Positions 52,954-60,559 of a stretch of DNA of 64,000 nucleotides are shown in pieces; the first letter of the stretch is position 1, and every line of letters starts with the position of its first letter. This DNA comes from Nonomuraea coxensis DSM 45129 (GTDB taxonomy: Bacteria; Actinomycetota; Actinomycetes; Streptosporangiales; Streptosporangiaceae). The position numbers and the translations under genes are program-made. The stretch is from the NCBI RefSeq assembly GCF_019397265.1, contig NZ_CP068985.1, positions 7,993,001-8,057,000 on the forward strand, written 5' to 3'. The notes beneath the pieces were generated by a model. It worked only from the letters and a program-made list of their open reading frames with translations. It made no database searches and was not told where the DNA came from.

Positions 52954-53850
52954 GTGGCGTTGTTGCGGAAGGTTGCGGTTGTTGAGGTACCGCAGTGGCG
53001 GGGGTCTGGCGCGCGTACGGCGGAGCGGCTGCGCGAAGGGGCGCGGGTCGTCGCGGAGCTCGTCGAGGCGGCGACGGCTCGCGCGGTGGGCGGCGCCGCG
53101 CAGAGGGTGCGGGTGGCGGTCGAGGACAGTGATCTTGGCGTCACGGCCGCTCGGGTGCGGGCCGCGGTCGACAAGGTCGCCGATGACGCTGATGGCGCCG
53201 ATGGCACGCTGGTCGTCGCCGTGGGCGGGGACTGCGGGGTGGAGCTGGAGCCTGTGTCGGCGGCGCGCAGGCGGTACGGCGATCGGCTGGTGGTGGTGTG
53301 GTTCGACGCCCACGGCGATCTGAACACACCGGAGTCGTCGCCGTCGGGCGCCTATCACGGGATGGTGCTGCGGGCGCTCACCGGCGAGGGGCCGGAAGGG
53401 CTGACGGCCGAGGAGCCGCTGGACCCGCGGCGGATCGTGCTGGCCGGGGTGCGGGATCTCGATCCGCCCGAGTCGGCCTTCGTGACGGACGCCGGCATCC
53501 GGTGGGTGACGATGGCGGAGACGGGAACGGCGGAAGCTCTTCTCGCCGCGATCGAGGCGGCGGGCGGTCCGGACGCCGCCGTGTACGTGCACATCGACCT
53601 CGACGTGCTCGACCCGGACGTCTTCCTGAGCGTGGGGTGTCCTACGCCTGGCGGCATGCATCCCGAGCGGCTGCTTTCGTTGGTGACGGCGATCGGCGGG
53701 CGGTTCGAGGTGGCCGGCCTCGGGCTCATGGAGTACGAGGCCGGCGACCCCGGGAGCGGCTCTGGAGGGGATCGGGACGTGCTCGCGGAGGTGGTGGGCG
53801 GGGTCGTGGCCGCCGTCGCCGGTCATCCCGGGCGTACGGTGCCGCGGTAG
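52954..53850 (+). CDS. Arginase/agmatinase-family (ureohydrolase) protein
   Basis: 298 residues. The metal-binding signatures are GGDCGVELEP (Cys where arginase has His in GGDHS), WFDAHGDLNTPESSPSGAYHGM (DAHxD), and VHIDLDVLDPDVF (DxDxxDP). The C-terminal LGLMEYEAGDP supplies the final Glu-type residue. Enzymes of this fold hydrolyse guanidino compounds with two Mn ions. The changed first ligand makes the substrate and activity uncertain. The GTG at 52954 has GGGAGG as ribosome binding site, better than the ATG at 52912. Its end overlaps the convergent NlpC/P60 gene by 28 bp. Confidence 0.82.
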   Translation: MALLRKVAVVEVPQWRGSGARTAERLREGARVVAELVEAATARAVGGAAQRVRVAVEDSDLGVTAARVRAAVDKVADDADGADGTLVVAVGGDCGVELEPVSAARRRYGDRLVVVWFDAHGDLNTPESSPSGAYHGMVLRALTGEGPEGLTAEEPLDPRRIVLAGVRDLDPPESAFVTDAGIRWVTMAETGTAEALLAAIEAAGGPDAAVYVHIDLDVLDPDVFLSVGCPTPGGMHPERLLSLVTAIGGRFEVAGLGLMEYEAGDPGSGSGGDRDVLAEVVGGVVAAVAGHPGRTVPR

Positions 53851-54515
53851 ACCGCGCGGAAGTAGGAGGACTTGGCGAAGCTCGTGGTGCGGACCACGTC
53901 GCCGGTCTTGGGGGCGTGGACCATCAAGCCGCCGCCCAGGTAGAGGGCCACATGAGTGGGGTCGCCTCGGCCGCCGCCGAAGAAGAGGAGGTCCCCGGCG
54001 CGGCGGGCGGCGCGGGTGATCCTGCGGCCCTGGCGGAACTGGGCGCCGGTGTAGTGGCTCAGTCGTACGCCCGCTCTGGACCAGGCGTAGAGGGTGAGGC
54101 CGCTGCAGTCGAAGCCGCGGGTGCCCGCGCCTCTGCCGATGCCGAGAGTGGGGCCTTTCGCCGAGCCTCCGCCCCAGGAGAAGGAGACGCCGAGTTGGGT
54201 CAGGGCCGCGGAGGCGGCGATCTGGCCGCTCGTGAGCTTTCTCCTGGTGAGCTTCTTCAGGGTGAGGCGTTTCTTGGTGGGGCGGATGGCTTCTGCTGCC
54301 GTCGCCGCCGCCATCGTCGTGGTCGCCGTGGCTTCGGCGGGGGTGGCCAGGGCCGTGGTGGCGGTGAAGATGGCGCAGGCGAGGGCGGCGGTGCGGGCCA
54401 GCGGGCCGGCGGCGGTGACGCGCGCATCAGGGGTGGCGGCATCACGGGCGGCGGCATGCGAGGGGGCGGCATGCGAGGGGGCGGAGGGAGACGCTGCTGT
54501 GCTGTGGCGGGACAT
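53823..54515 (-). CDS. Secreted NlpC/P60 family cell-wall hydrolase
   Basis: 230 residues. The N terminus is Ser/Ala/His-rich, followed by a signal-like hydrophobic stretch (LARTAALACAIFTATTALATPAEA, to about 65). A basic linker RPTKKRLTLKKLTRRKLT precedes the catalytic domain: FSWGGGSAKGPTLGIGRGAGTRGFDCSGLTLYAWSRAG with the nucleophile Cys, and GDPTHVALYLGGGLMVHAPKTGD with the His. It should cleave peptide bonds in peptidoglycan stems. The ATG at 54515 follows GGAGG; the upstream Met at 54569 is not supported by a ribosome binding site. Confidence 0.87.
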   Translation of the reverse strand: MSRHSTAASPSAPSHAAPSHAAARDAATPDARVTAAGPLARTAALACAIFTATTALATPAEATATTTMAAATAAEAIRPTKKRLTLKKLTRRKLTSGQIAASAALTQLGVSFSWGGGSAKGPTLGIGRGAGTRGFDCSGLTLYAWSRAGVRLSHYTGAQFRQGRRITRAARRAGDLLFFGGGRGDPTHVALYLGGGLMVHAPKTGDVVRTTSFAKSSYFRAVYRGTVRPG

Positions 54516-54944
54516 TCGGGCCTCCGTGGTCGTGAACGAGAACGAGGTGAGGCCAGGGTCCTGCGACACAGCGGGCGGCCGAGGGGCCGAACGGGATTCT
54601 GTGGATGAGCGGGCGGGGTGGGGTGAGTGCCTGTGGATAAGCGACGGGCGGTCAGGGAGCGGAGGTTGCGGCGGGTGGCGGTTGCGGCGGGCGGTCAGGG
54701 AGCGGAGGTTGCGGCGGGTGGCGGTTGCGGCGGGTGGTCAGCGGGCGGAGGTGTGCGGTTGCGGCGGGTGCTTAGCGGGCGGAGGTTGCGGCGGGTGGCG
54801 CGTGGGTCGGGCTGCTGCCGCGGAGACAAGCCCAGCACGAGGGCCGGGCTACAGGTTCTGGTGGTGGGCGGGGGGTGCGGGCGCCGGTGAGCCGGGGCAT
54901 TCGTTCGGCGGGGCGTTGGAGCGGGGTGCGTACGCGGTGGGTCG
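54516..54944. other. Repeat-bearing intergenic region between rsmA and the NlpC gene
   Basis: 429 bp with no convincing gene. Frames here are driven by GC-rich tandem repeats. The region is strongly purine-skewed on the plus strand, with many GGCGG and GGTGG runs. I looked for a ydaO-type riboswitch, which often precedes cell-wall hydrolase genes in actinobacteria, and found none of its conserved segments. Confidence 0.6.
54648..54800. repeat. 43-bp tandem repeat, about 3.5 copies
   Basis: Copies start at 54648 and 54691 (nearly identical) and degenerate versions follow to about 54800. Each contains GGTCAGGGAGCGGAGG and GTTGCGGCGGGTGGC modules. The plus strand is G-rich. Confidence 0.8.
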
Positions 54945-55784
54945 TCAGGGCTTGAGTTCGGCTATGCGGGTGAAGGCGGTGATGTCGAGTTGTTCGCCGC
55001 GGGCCGACGGGTCCACCCCGGCCGCGCGCAGGATGGTCTCCGCCTCGGGGGCGCTGCCCGCCCAGGACGCCAGAGCGGCGCGCAGGGTCTTGCGGCGCTG
55101 GGCGAAGGCGGCGTCCACGACGGCGAAGACCTGCTCGCGGGTGGCCGTCGTGGACGGCGGTTCGCGGCGGGTGAGGGAGACCAGGCCGCTGTCGACGTTG
55201 GGGACGGGCCAGAAGACGGTACGGCCGACCGGACCGGCCCGCCGCACGTCCGCGTACCAGGCGGCCTTGACCGACGGCACCCCGTACACCTTGGAGCCGG
55301 GACCGGCGGCGAGGCGGTCGGCCACCTCGGACTGCACCATGACCAGCCCCTTGCGCAGGGAGGGAAGTGCCTCCAGGAGGTGGAGGACGACGGGGACGGC
55401 CACGTTGTACGGCAGGTTCGCCACCAGAGCCGTCGGCACGTGACCGCCGAGGTCGTCGGGCGTGATCTTCATGGCGTCGGCGTTGACGACCGTGAGGCGG
55501 TCGGCCAGGCCGCGTTCGGCGACCGTGAGGGGGAGCTGGGTCGCGAGCACCGGGTCGATCTCGACGGCCACCACGTGCGCGGCCGACGGCAGCAGGGCCA
55601 GGGTGAGCGAGCCGAGCCCGGGGCCGACCTCTATGACCACGTCGTCGGCCGACAGCTCGGCCACACGGACGATCCGGCGGACGGTCCCCGCGTCGATCAC
55701 GAAGTTCTGGCCGAGCTTTTTTGTCGGACGAAGATTCAGCTTGTCCGCCAAAATACGTATTTCTGCAGGGCCCAACAGGCTCAT
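54945..55784 (-). CDS. rsmA: 16S rRNA (adenine1518/1519-N6) dimethyltransferase
   Basis: 279 residues (KsgA). It dimethylates two adenines in helix 45 of 16S rRNA. Motifs: LRPTKKLGQNFVIDAGTVRRIV at the N terminus, VIEVGPGLGSLTLALL (SAM motif I), VAVEIDPVLATQLP (motif II), VVNADAMKI, and the catalytic ALVANLPYNVAVPVVLHLL (NLPY). The C-terminal domain has FAQRRKTLRAAL. The ATG at 55784 was chosen; another ATG lies one codon upstream. It is divergent from the kinase gene, with start codons about 70 bp apart. Confidence 0.94.
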   Translation of the reverse strand: MSLLGPAEIRILADKLNLRPTKKLGQNFVIDAGTVRRIVRVAELSADDVVIEVGPGLGSLTLALLPSAAHVVAVEIDPVLATQLPLTVAERGLADRLTVVNADAMKITPDDLGGHVPTALVANLPYNVAVPVVLHLLEALPSLRKGLVMVQSEVADRLAAGPGSKVYGVPSVKAAWYADVRRAGPVGRTVFWPVPNVDSGLVSLTRREPPSTTATREQVFAVVDAAFAQRRKTLRAALASWAGSAPEAETILRAAGVDPSARGEQLDITAFTRIAELKP

Positions 55785-55851
55785 CATCCAACCAGTCTCC
55801 CGCATCGAAGAACTTGAGATGGCGGATGGGGAGGCCAAAGGAGAGGATGGC

Positions 55852-58275
55852 GTGGAACAGGAAGGGACGTCCCTCATGGAGCCAACGGGCGCCGCGCCGC
55901 TCCGCCCAACAGACCTGCGGGAGATCGGCCCGTACCGCCTGCTGGGGCGACTCGGCGAAGGCGGCATGGGGACCGTCTTCCTCGCCCGCGCGCCGACGGG
56001 CCGCTTCGTCGCGCTCAAGGTCGTGAAGGCGGAGTTCGCCAACCAGGAGGGGTTCGCGGCCCGGTTCCACGCGGAGGTGGAGAACGCGCGCCGCGTGGCG
56101 TCGTTCTGCACTGCGCAGGTCCTGGACAACGGCAACACCGGCGACGGCCGCCCCTTCATGGTGACCGAGTACATCGCGGGCACGCCGCTGTCGGAGCAGA
56201 TCTCCAAGTTCGGGGCTCTGGACCCGGGGCCGTTACACGGCGTCGGCCTGGGCGTGGCGGCGGCGCTGGCCGCGATCCACGTGGCCGGGCTGGTGCACCG
56301 CGACCTCAAGCCGGCCAACGTCATCCTCTCCCTGTCCGGGCCCCGTGTGATCGACTTCGGGATCGCGCGGGCGCTCGACCGGGAGACCGGGTTCACGATG
56401 TCGGGCGAACTGCTGGGCAGTCCGGGGTGGTGGGCGCCCGAACAGGTACGCGGGGAGGCGATCAGCCCGGCTGTCGACATCTTCGCCTGGGGATGCCTCA
56501 TCGCGTACGCGGGCAACGGACGGCACCCGTTCGGGCGTGGCGACCCCATCACCATGGCGCATCGCGTGCTCAACACGCCGCCGGACCTGGGCGCGCTGCC
56601 CGCTCCGCTCAACGAGCTGGTACGCCTCGCCACCTCGATGGATCCGGCGGTACGGCCCACCGCGCAGGACCTGCTGATCGCGCTCGTGGGCGGGAACACG
56701 CCGGCACCGTCGATCAACCCGCCGACGCTGGTCGCCACCGAGATGCTGAGCGACTGGCAGCCGCCGAGGAACGTGGTGGACGAGCCGGACATCACGGCCA
56801 CGTTCACGACGCCGCCGCCGGGGGACGCGGCCGGTAGAGGCTCGGGCGGAGGGCCTGGCGGTGTCTCCAATGCCTCCCATGTCTCCCATGCCGGGGCGTT
56901 GCCGTCCGGCGCCTCCGCCGGGCCCTCGGCCGGAGCTCCGGGTGGGGCTGCGGGTGGGGCTTCGGGGCGGGGGCAGGCGGCGTTCGAGGAGCTGGCGCGG
57001 CGGGAGGAGCTGGCGGCCAAGGAAGAGCTGGCCCGCTGGCCCGCCTCCCAAGGCTCAGGGCATGAGGACGGCGGCGGTGGTCCCGGGCGCGTACGCGGTC
57101 TGTTCAAGCGCAGGAGCGACGGCGATGGCGCGGGTCGGGGCGGCGGGCGCGGAGGCGAAGGGGACGGCGGCGAGGGCGAGCGGACAGGCGGCGGGCCGAA
57201 CATCCCGCCGACCGGCTCAGCAGGCGCGGCCACGGCCGCCGGGCCCCCCGGCCACACCGCCCAGGAGCCCTTAGGCCGGGCAGCCCAGGAGCCCTTAGGC
57301 CCGGCAGCACAGGAGCCCTTAGGCCCGGCAGCACAGGAGCCCTTAGGCCCGGCAGCACAGGAGCCCTTAGGCCGGGCAGCACAGGAACGGCCAGGCTGGA
57401 CAACCCAGGAGCCGGATCGGACGGCCCAGGAGTCCTCAGGCTGGGCGACTCGGGAGCCTTCAGGTCGGACGGCACAGGAACCCGGCAGGTCGGCCCAGGG
57501 GCCTTCAGGTCCGACGATGCAGGAATCCGGCCGGGCGGCGCAGGACGCGGCGGGCCGGTCGTCCCACGGGGCTCCGGGGCGCGCGGGTGAGGCGTGGGGG
57601 GCCGGGGGTGTGCCGGGGCGGGAGCAGTTGCAGCGGATGGCGCATTCCGAGCAGCGCGCCGCCGACACCCAGCCGGGCGACCGGCACACCGCCGTCTCCC
57701 CCGAACTGCTGCCGAACGAGCCCGACACCCTCGGCGGCGACCGTACGCCGGGCACCCGCTGGCTGATCGCCGCCGCGGCGGCCGTGGTGGCGATCGTGGT
57801 GACGGCGGCGGTGCTGATCGTGACGTCCGGCCGTGACCTCGGCCCCTCGACGGCGGGCGGCGGCGACCCGTCGCGGACCGCGGCGGCCACCACCAGCGCC
57901 CGGCCGAACGACGTGGGCCGCAGGTTCCCGCTGGGCGCCGAGCTCGACGACCCGATCGCGATCGTCTCGTCCGCGCCCCGGTGCGGGCTGAAGGAGTACG
58001 AGGGCAAGGTCGCCACCCAGGGCCAGCTCTGCGTGATCCGCTGGACGATGCTCAACCCGGGCGGCGAGCGCAGGGCGCTGGTCCAGCCGGTGGTCACCCT
58101 GGTGGACGACCGGGGCGGCGAGCACGATCCGGCCGCCGTCACCCTGCCTCCGGCGATCCTGCCGGGCGCGCGGGTGGACAGCGCGTTCGTGTTCGACCTG
58201 GCGACGTACCGCAGGCCGGTGAAGCTGACGGCGACGATGCTGGAGAACGGCAAGCAGATCGAGGTGACGTTGTGA
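55852..58275 (+). CDS. Membrane Ser/Thr protein kinase with repeat linker and extracellular domain
   Basis: About 807 residues. The kinase domain (about 25-280) has the Gly loop LLGRLGEGGMGTVFLA, Lys in VALKVVKAE, the catalytic loop LVHRDLKPANVIL, VIDFGIARAL (DFG), and WWAPEQVRG (APE). A long low-complexity linker (about 325-635) contains ~8-residue repeats of the type A-Q-E-P-L-G-P-A. One TM helix (WLIAAAAAVVAIVVTAAVLIV, about 645) leads to an extracellular domain of ~120 residues with two Cys. Five Leu codons in the repeats are TTA. The GTG at 55852 follows AAAGGAGAGG; an ATG at 55819 is an alternative. The stop overlaps the FG-GAP gene start (GTGA), so the pair is coupled. Confidence 0.88.
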   Translation: MEQEGTSLMEPTGAAPLRPTDLREIGPYRLLGRLGEGGMGTVFLARAPTGRFVALKVVKAEFANQEGFAARFHAEVENARRVASFCTAQVLDNGNTGDGRPFMVTEYIAGTPLSEQISKFGALDPGPLHGVGLGVAAALAAIHVAGLVHRDLKPANVILSLSGPRVIDFGIARALDRETGFTMSGELLGSPGWWAPEQVRGEAISPAVDIFAWGCLIAYAGNGRHPFGRGDPITMAHRVLNTPPDLGALPAPLNELVRLATSMDPAVRPTAQDLLIALVGGNTPAPSINPPTLVATEMLSDWQPPRNVVDEPDITATFTTPPPGDAAGRGSGGGPGGVSNASHVSHAGALPSGASAGPSAGAPGGAAGGASGRGQAAFEELARREELAAKEELARWPASQGSGHEDGGGGPGRVRGLFKRRSDGDGAGRGGGRGGEGDGGEGERTGGGPNIPPTGSAGAATAAGPPGHTAQEPLGRAAQEPLGPAAQEPLGPAAQEPLGPAAQEPLGRAAQERPGWTTQEPDRTAQESSGWATREPSGRTAQEPGRSAQGPSGPTMQESGRAAQDAAGRSSHGAPGRAGEAWGAGGVPGREQLQRMAHSEQRAADTQPGDRHTAVSPELLPNEPDTLGGDRTPGTRWLIAAAAAVVAIVVTAAVLIVTSGRDLGPSTAGGGDPSRTAAATTSARPNDVGRRFPLGAELDDPIAIVSSAPRCGLKEYEGKVATQGQLCVIRWTMLNPGGERRALVQPVVTLVDDRGGEHDPAAVTLPPAILPGARVDSAFVFDLATYRRPVKLTATMLENGKQIEVTL
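57262..57563 (+). repeat. 24-bp coding tandem repeat in the kinase linker
   Basis: Five near-identical 24-bp units run from 57262 to 57381 (A-Q-E-P-L-G-P/R-A when translated), each with one TTA codon. Degenerate 21-24-bp copies continue to about 57563. The length of the linker may vary between strains. Confidence 0.85.
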
Positions 58276-59492
58276 GACTCGGGGGCCCACCGGCGGCGCC
58301 GCTGCTCGCCCTGGGGGCGTTGCTGCTGGCCACGGTGACGACGGTCGTGCCGGTGACGGCCGTACGCGCGGCGGCCTGCGCCACGCCCGCCGACTTCGAC
58401 GGCGACGGCGTGGACGACGTGGCGGTGGGCGACCCGTTCGGCGACGACGACAAGGGCGCGGTGCACGTGGTGTCCGGCGGCAAGGTGGTGCCGGTGCCCG
58501 TTCCCGGCCTGGCGGCGGGCGACGGCTTCGGCTGGTCCGTACGGCTGGCGAAGGTGGACGGCGACGCCTGCGCCGATCTGGTGGTCGGGGCGCCGTACGC
58601 GGACGTGGGCGGCGAGCAGGACGCGGGGGCCGTGTACGTGATCCACGGCGGCGGGGGCCGTCCGCCGGTGCGGCTGACGGCCGCGCAGCCGCAGCGGTCC
58701 GCGCACTTCGGCTGGTCGCTGGCGGCGCGGGACGACCTGCTGGCGATCGGCGCCCCGTACGAGGACGACAAGCAGTTCACCGACGCCGGCGCCGTCTACG
58801 TGCGCAGGGGCGAGGGCGAGCTGCGCAGGATCAGCCAGGAGAGCGTGGACGTACGCGGCAACAGCGAGGTCGGCGACCAGTTCGGCTGGTCGATGGCGTG
58901 GGGGCTGGGCAACGCGCTGCTCGTCGGCGTGCCGTACGAGAACGACGACGGCGCGGGCCGCCAGATCGAGGCCGGCAAGATCAATTCGGGTTCCGCGGTG
59001 TTCCTCGACGACGTGTTCGCGGCGAAGCTGACCAGTCTCAAGCTCGACTCCCCCGCCGCCCGCAGCGGCGACCGCTACGGCTACGCGGTCGCCTACTCCG
59101 AGGGCTCCGGGTACGCGATCAGCTCGCCGGGCGGCGGCAGCGTGCAGCTGCTCAACCCGGCCAGGAAGGTCATCAGGACGGTCAAGCAGGGCGGCGGGGA
59201 CGGGTTCGGCTTCGCGCTGGCGGCCTCGGCCGACGGCAGGCTGGCGATCGGCGCCCCGTACGGGGGCGGCGTGCGCGTCGTGTCGTGGCGGGACGCCGCA
59301 GAGGACCGCAGGCTGGCGGACGCCGAGGGGCTGTTCGGCTGGTCGGTGGCCTTCAGCGGCAACAAGCTGTTCGTGGGGCGGCCGGACGCGCGGCCGGGCG
59401 GGCAGGTGGCCGTGGCCGGGCGCAACGCCGAGAGCCTGGAGACGGTGAGACCCCCGAAGGGCGCCCAGTTCGGAGTGTCCGTCTCCGGCTGA
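58272..59492 (+). CDS. Secreted FG-GAP repeat protein (integrin alpha-like beta-propeller)
   Basis: 406 residues. An N-terminal signal peptide (LLALGALLLATVTTVVPVTAVRA) is followed by about six to seven FG-GAP blades. Each has a calcium-type loop or an F-G-W-S-V/L motif: FDGDGVDDVAVGDPFGDDD, DGFGWSVRLAKVDGDACADLVVGAPYAD, AHFGWSLAARDDLLAIGAPYEDD, QFGWSMAWG, RYGYAVAY, GFGFALAASADGRLAIGAPYG, LFGWSVAF. A seven-bladed propeller for protein or glycan binding outside the cell is likely; no catalytic site is seen. The GTG overlaps the kinase stop, so the kinase and this protein probably act together. Confidence 0.88.
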   Translation: MRLGGPPAAPLLALGALLLATVTTVVPVTAVRAAACATPADFDGDGVDDVAVGDPFGDDDKGAVHVVSGGKVVPVPVPGLAAGDGFGWSVRLAKVDGDACADLVVGAPYADVGGEQDAGAVYVIHGGGGRPPVRLTAAQPQRSAHFGWSLAARDDLLAIGAPYEDDKQFTDAGAVYVRRGEGELRRISQESVDVRGNSEVGDQFGWSMAWGLGNALLVGVPYENDDGAGRQIEAGKINSGSAVFLDDVFAAKLTSLKLDSPAARSGDRYGYAVAYSEGSGYAISSPGGGSVQLLNPARKVIRTVKQGGGDGFGFALAASADGRLAIGAPYGGGVRVVSWRDAAEDRRLADAEGLFGWSVAFSGNKLFVGRPDARPGGQVAVAGRNAESLETVRPPKGAQFGVSVSG

Positions 59493-59543
59493 GACCGCGC
59501 CAAATCGGGGGCGGGGGATGCAGGCGGGTGCAGCAGGCGGGGC

Positions 59544-60458
59544 TCAGGGGCGGGTGAACAGGCGGGCGCCGCAGGTCGGCCACTGGCCCTGCCAGCGCCC
59601 CGCCACATGCTGGTAGAGCAGTTGCGCCCGGTACGTCTGCTCCTCCTCCGGCCAGTCCGACGGCAGCCCCGGCCCGCCGACGACCTTCCACATCGGCACG
59701 CTGAACTGGTACATCCCGTAGTAGGGCCCTTCCGCGTTGTACGCCCGCGGATCGCCCTTCGACACGCACGCCGCCAGCGCCCGCCAGTTGAGCGCGGCGA
59801 CCTCCGGCTCGACCGGATCGGTACGCGGCGGCGTGACCGTGATGACGGTTCCGTCCTTGGGGAAGCTGGAGAGCGGCGGCTCCACCAGGTAGCCGCGGCC
59901 GACGCCGACGCGCTCCTGCCGCAGCACCTCGCGCACGGTCCTGGCGGTGGTGCGGGCGGCCAGGCGGGTGGCTCCGGCGACGACGTACACCTTGCGCCGG
60001 GTGTAGACGGTCAGCGCCATCCCGGACAGCGGCACGGCCTCGTCGGGTGGCGCGGAGACCTGGCCGGCGGCGGCGGGGATGGCCAGCTCGGCGAGGGCGC
60101 CGGCGACGTCGGTGCTGGTGACGAGGTGTTCGCTGGTGCGGCCGTCGAGCGTCAGCGTGATGGGGCGGGCGCGGCGCACCTCGATCGTGGCCCCGTCGGC
60201 GAGCGGCTGGTGGGCGGGCGGGCGCACCACGTCGCCGTAGCCGAGGGCCACGCCGGCGTCGCCGAGCGCGTCACGTACGGACGCGGCGAAGCTCCGCACC
60301 TCGGTCCGCTTGCCGTCCACGACCACGACCACGTCCTTGGCCATGGCCGAGGCGACGACGATCGCCGCCACCGCCGCGCCGCCCGCCAGGCACACCACTG
60401 ACGTCCAGGGGGAGCGCCACGGGATCGGCGGGCGCGGCTTGCGTCTCCTGCCACGCAC
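59544..60458 (-). CDS. Rpf-like (resuscitation-promoting factor) protein lacking the usual catalytic Glu
   Basis: 304 residues. A basic N terminus is followed by one TM or uncleaved signal (VVCLAGGAAVAAIVVASAMA), then two DUF348 domains (KDVVVVVDGKRTEVRSFAASVRDALGDAG and RARPITLTLDGRTSEHLV; a third partial copy TVYTRRKVYVVAG). The C-terminal ~90 residues are transglycosylase-like: WRALAACVSKGDPRAYNAEGPYYGMYQFSVPMW, ending QWPTCGARL. The G5 domain of RpfB is absent. The expected A-C-E-S is A-C-V-S, so the catalytic Glu is replaced by Val (codon GTG). The GTG at 60458 has a GGAGG ribosome binding site; an upstream GTG (60482) is weaker. Confidence 0.85.
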   Translation of the reverse strand: MRGRRRKPRPPIPWRSPWTSVVCLAGGAAVAAIVVASAMAKDVVVVVDGKRTEVRSFAASVRDALGDAGVALGYGDVVRPPAHQPLADGATIEVRRARPITLTLDGRTSEHLVTSTDVAGALAELAIPAAAGQVSAPPDEAVPLSGMALTVYTRRKVYVVAGATRLAARTTARTVREVLRQERVGVGRGYLVEPPLSSFPKDGTVITVTPPRTDPVEPEVAALNWRALAACVSKGDPRAYNAEGPYYGMYQFSVPMWKVVGGPGLPSDWPEEEQTYRAQLLYQHVAGRWQGQWPTCGARLFTRP

Positions 60459-60559
60459 GTACCACCTCCGGTCACGCGCCACCTCCGTCTGACGGAGAGT
60501 GACCGCCCGAACGCTAACGGCGGCGCCGCGCCGGTCTCCACCGCTTCACCGAAAAATGG

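Noticed and set aside
54627..54890. 87-codon plus-strand frame in the repeat region
   Set aside because: Its Arg/Val/Gly repeats simply translate the 43-bp DNA repeat; no ribosome binding site or family.
54516..54944. ydaO-type (c-di-AMP) riboswitch before the NlpC/P60 gene
   Set aside because: Expected from actinobacterial precedent, but the conserved ydaO segments are absent; the region is tandem repeats.
57104..57475. Minus-strand frame of regular Leu-Pro-Gly-Leu-Arg-Ala-Pro repeats
   Set aside because: It is the antisense of the kinase linker repeat.
54945..58706. 1253-codon minus-strand frame extending rsmA upstream
   Set aside because: Only the last ~280 residues are RsmA; the rest is antisense to the kinase and FG-GAP genes.
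60459..60559. Riboswitch leader before the Rpf-like gene
   Set aside because: The gap to tatD is too short for a ydaO element and no conserved segment is seen.
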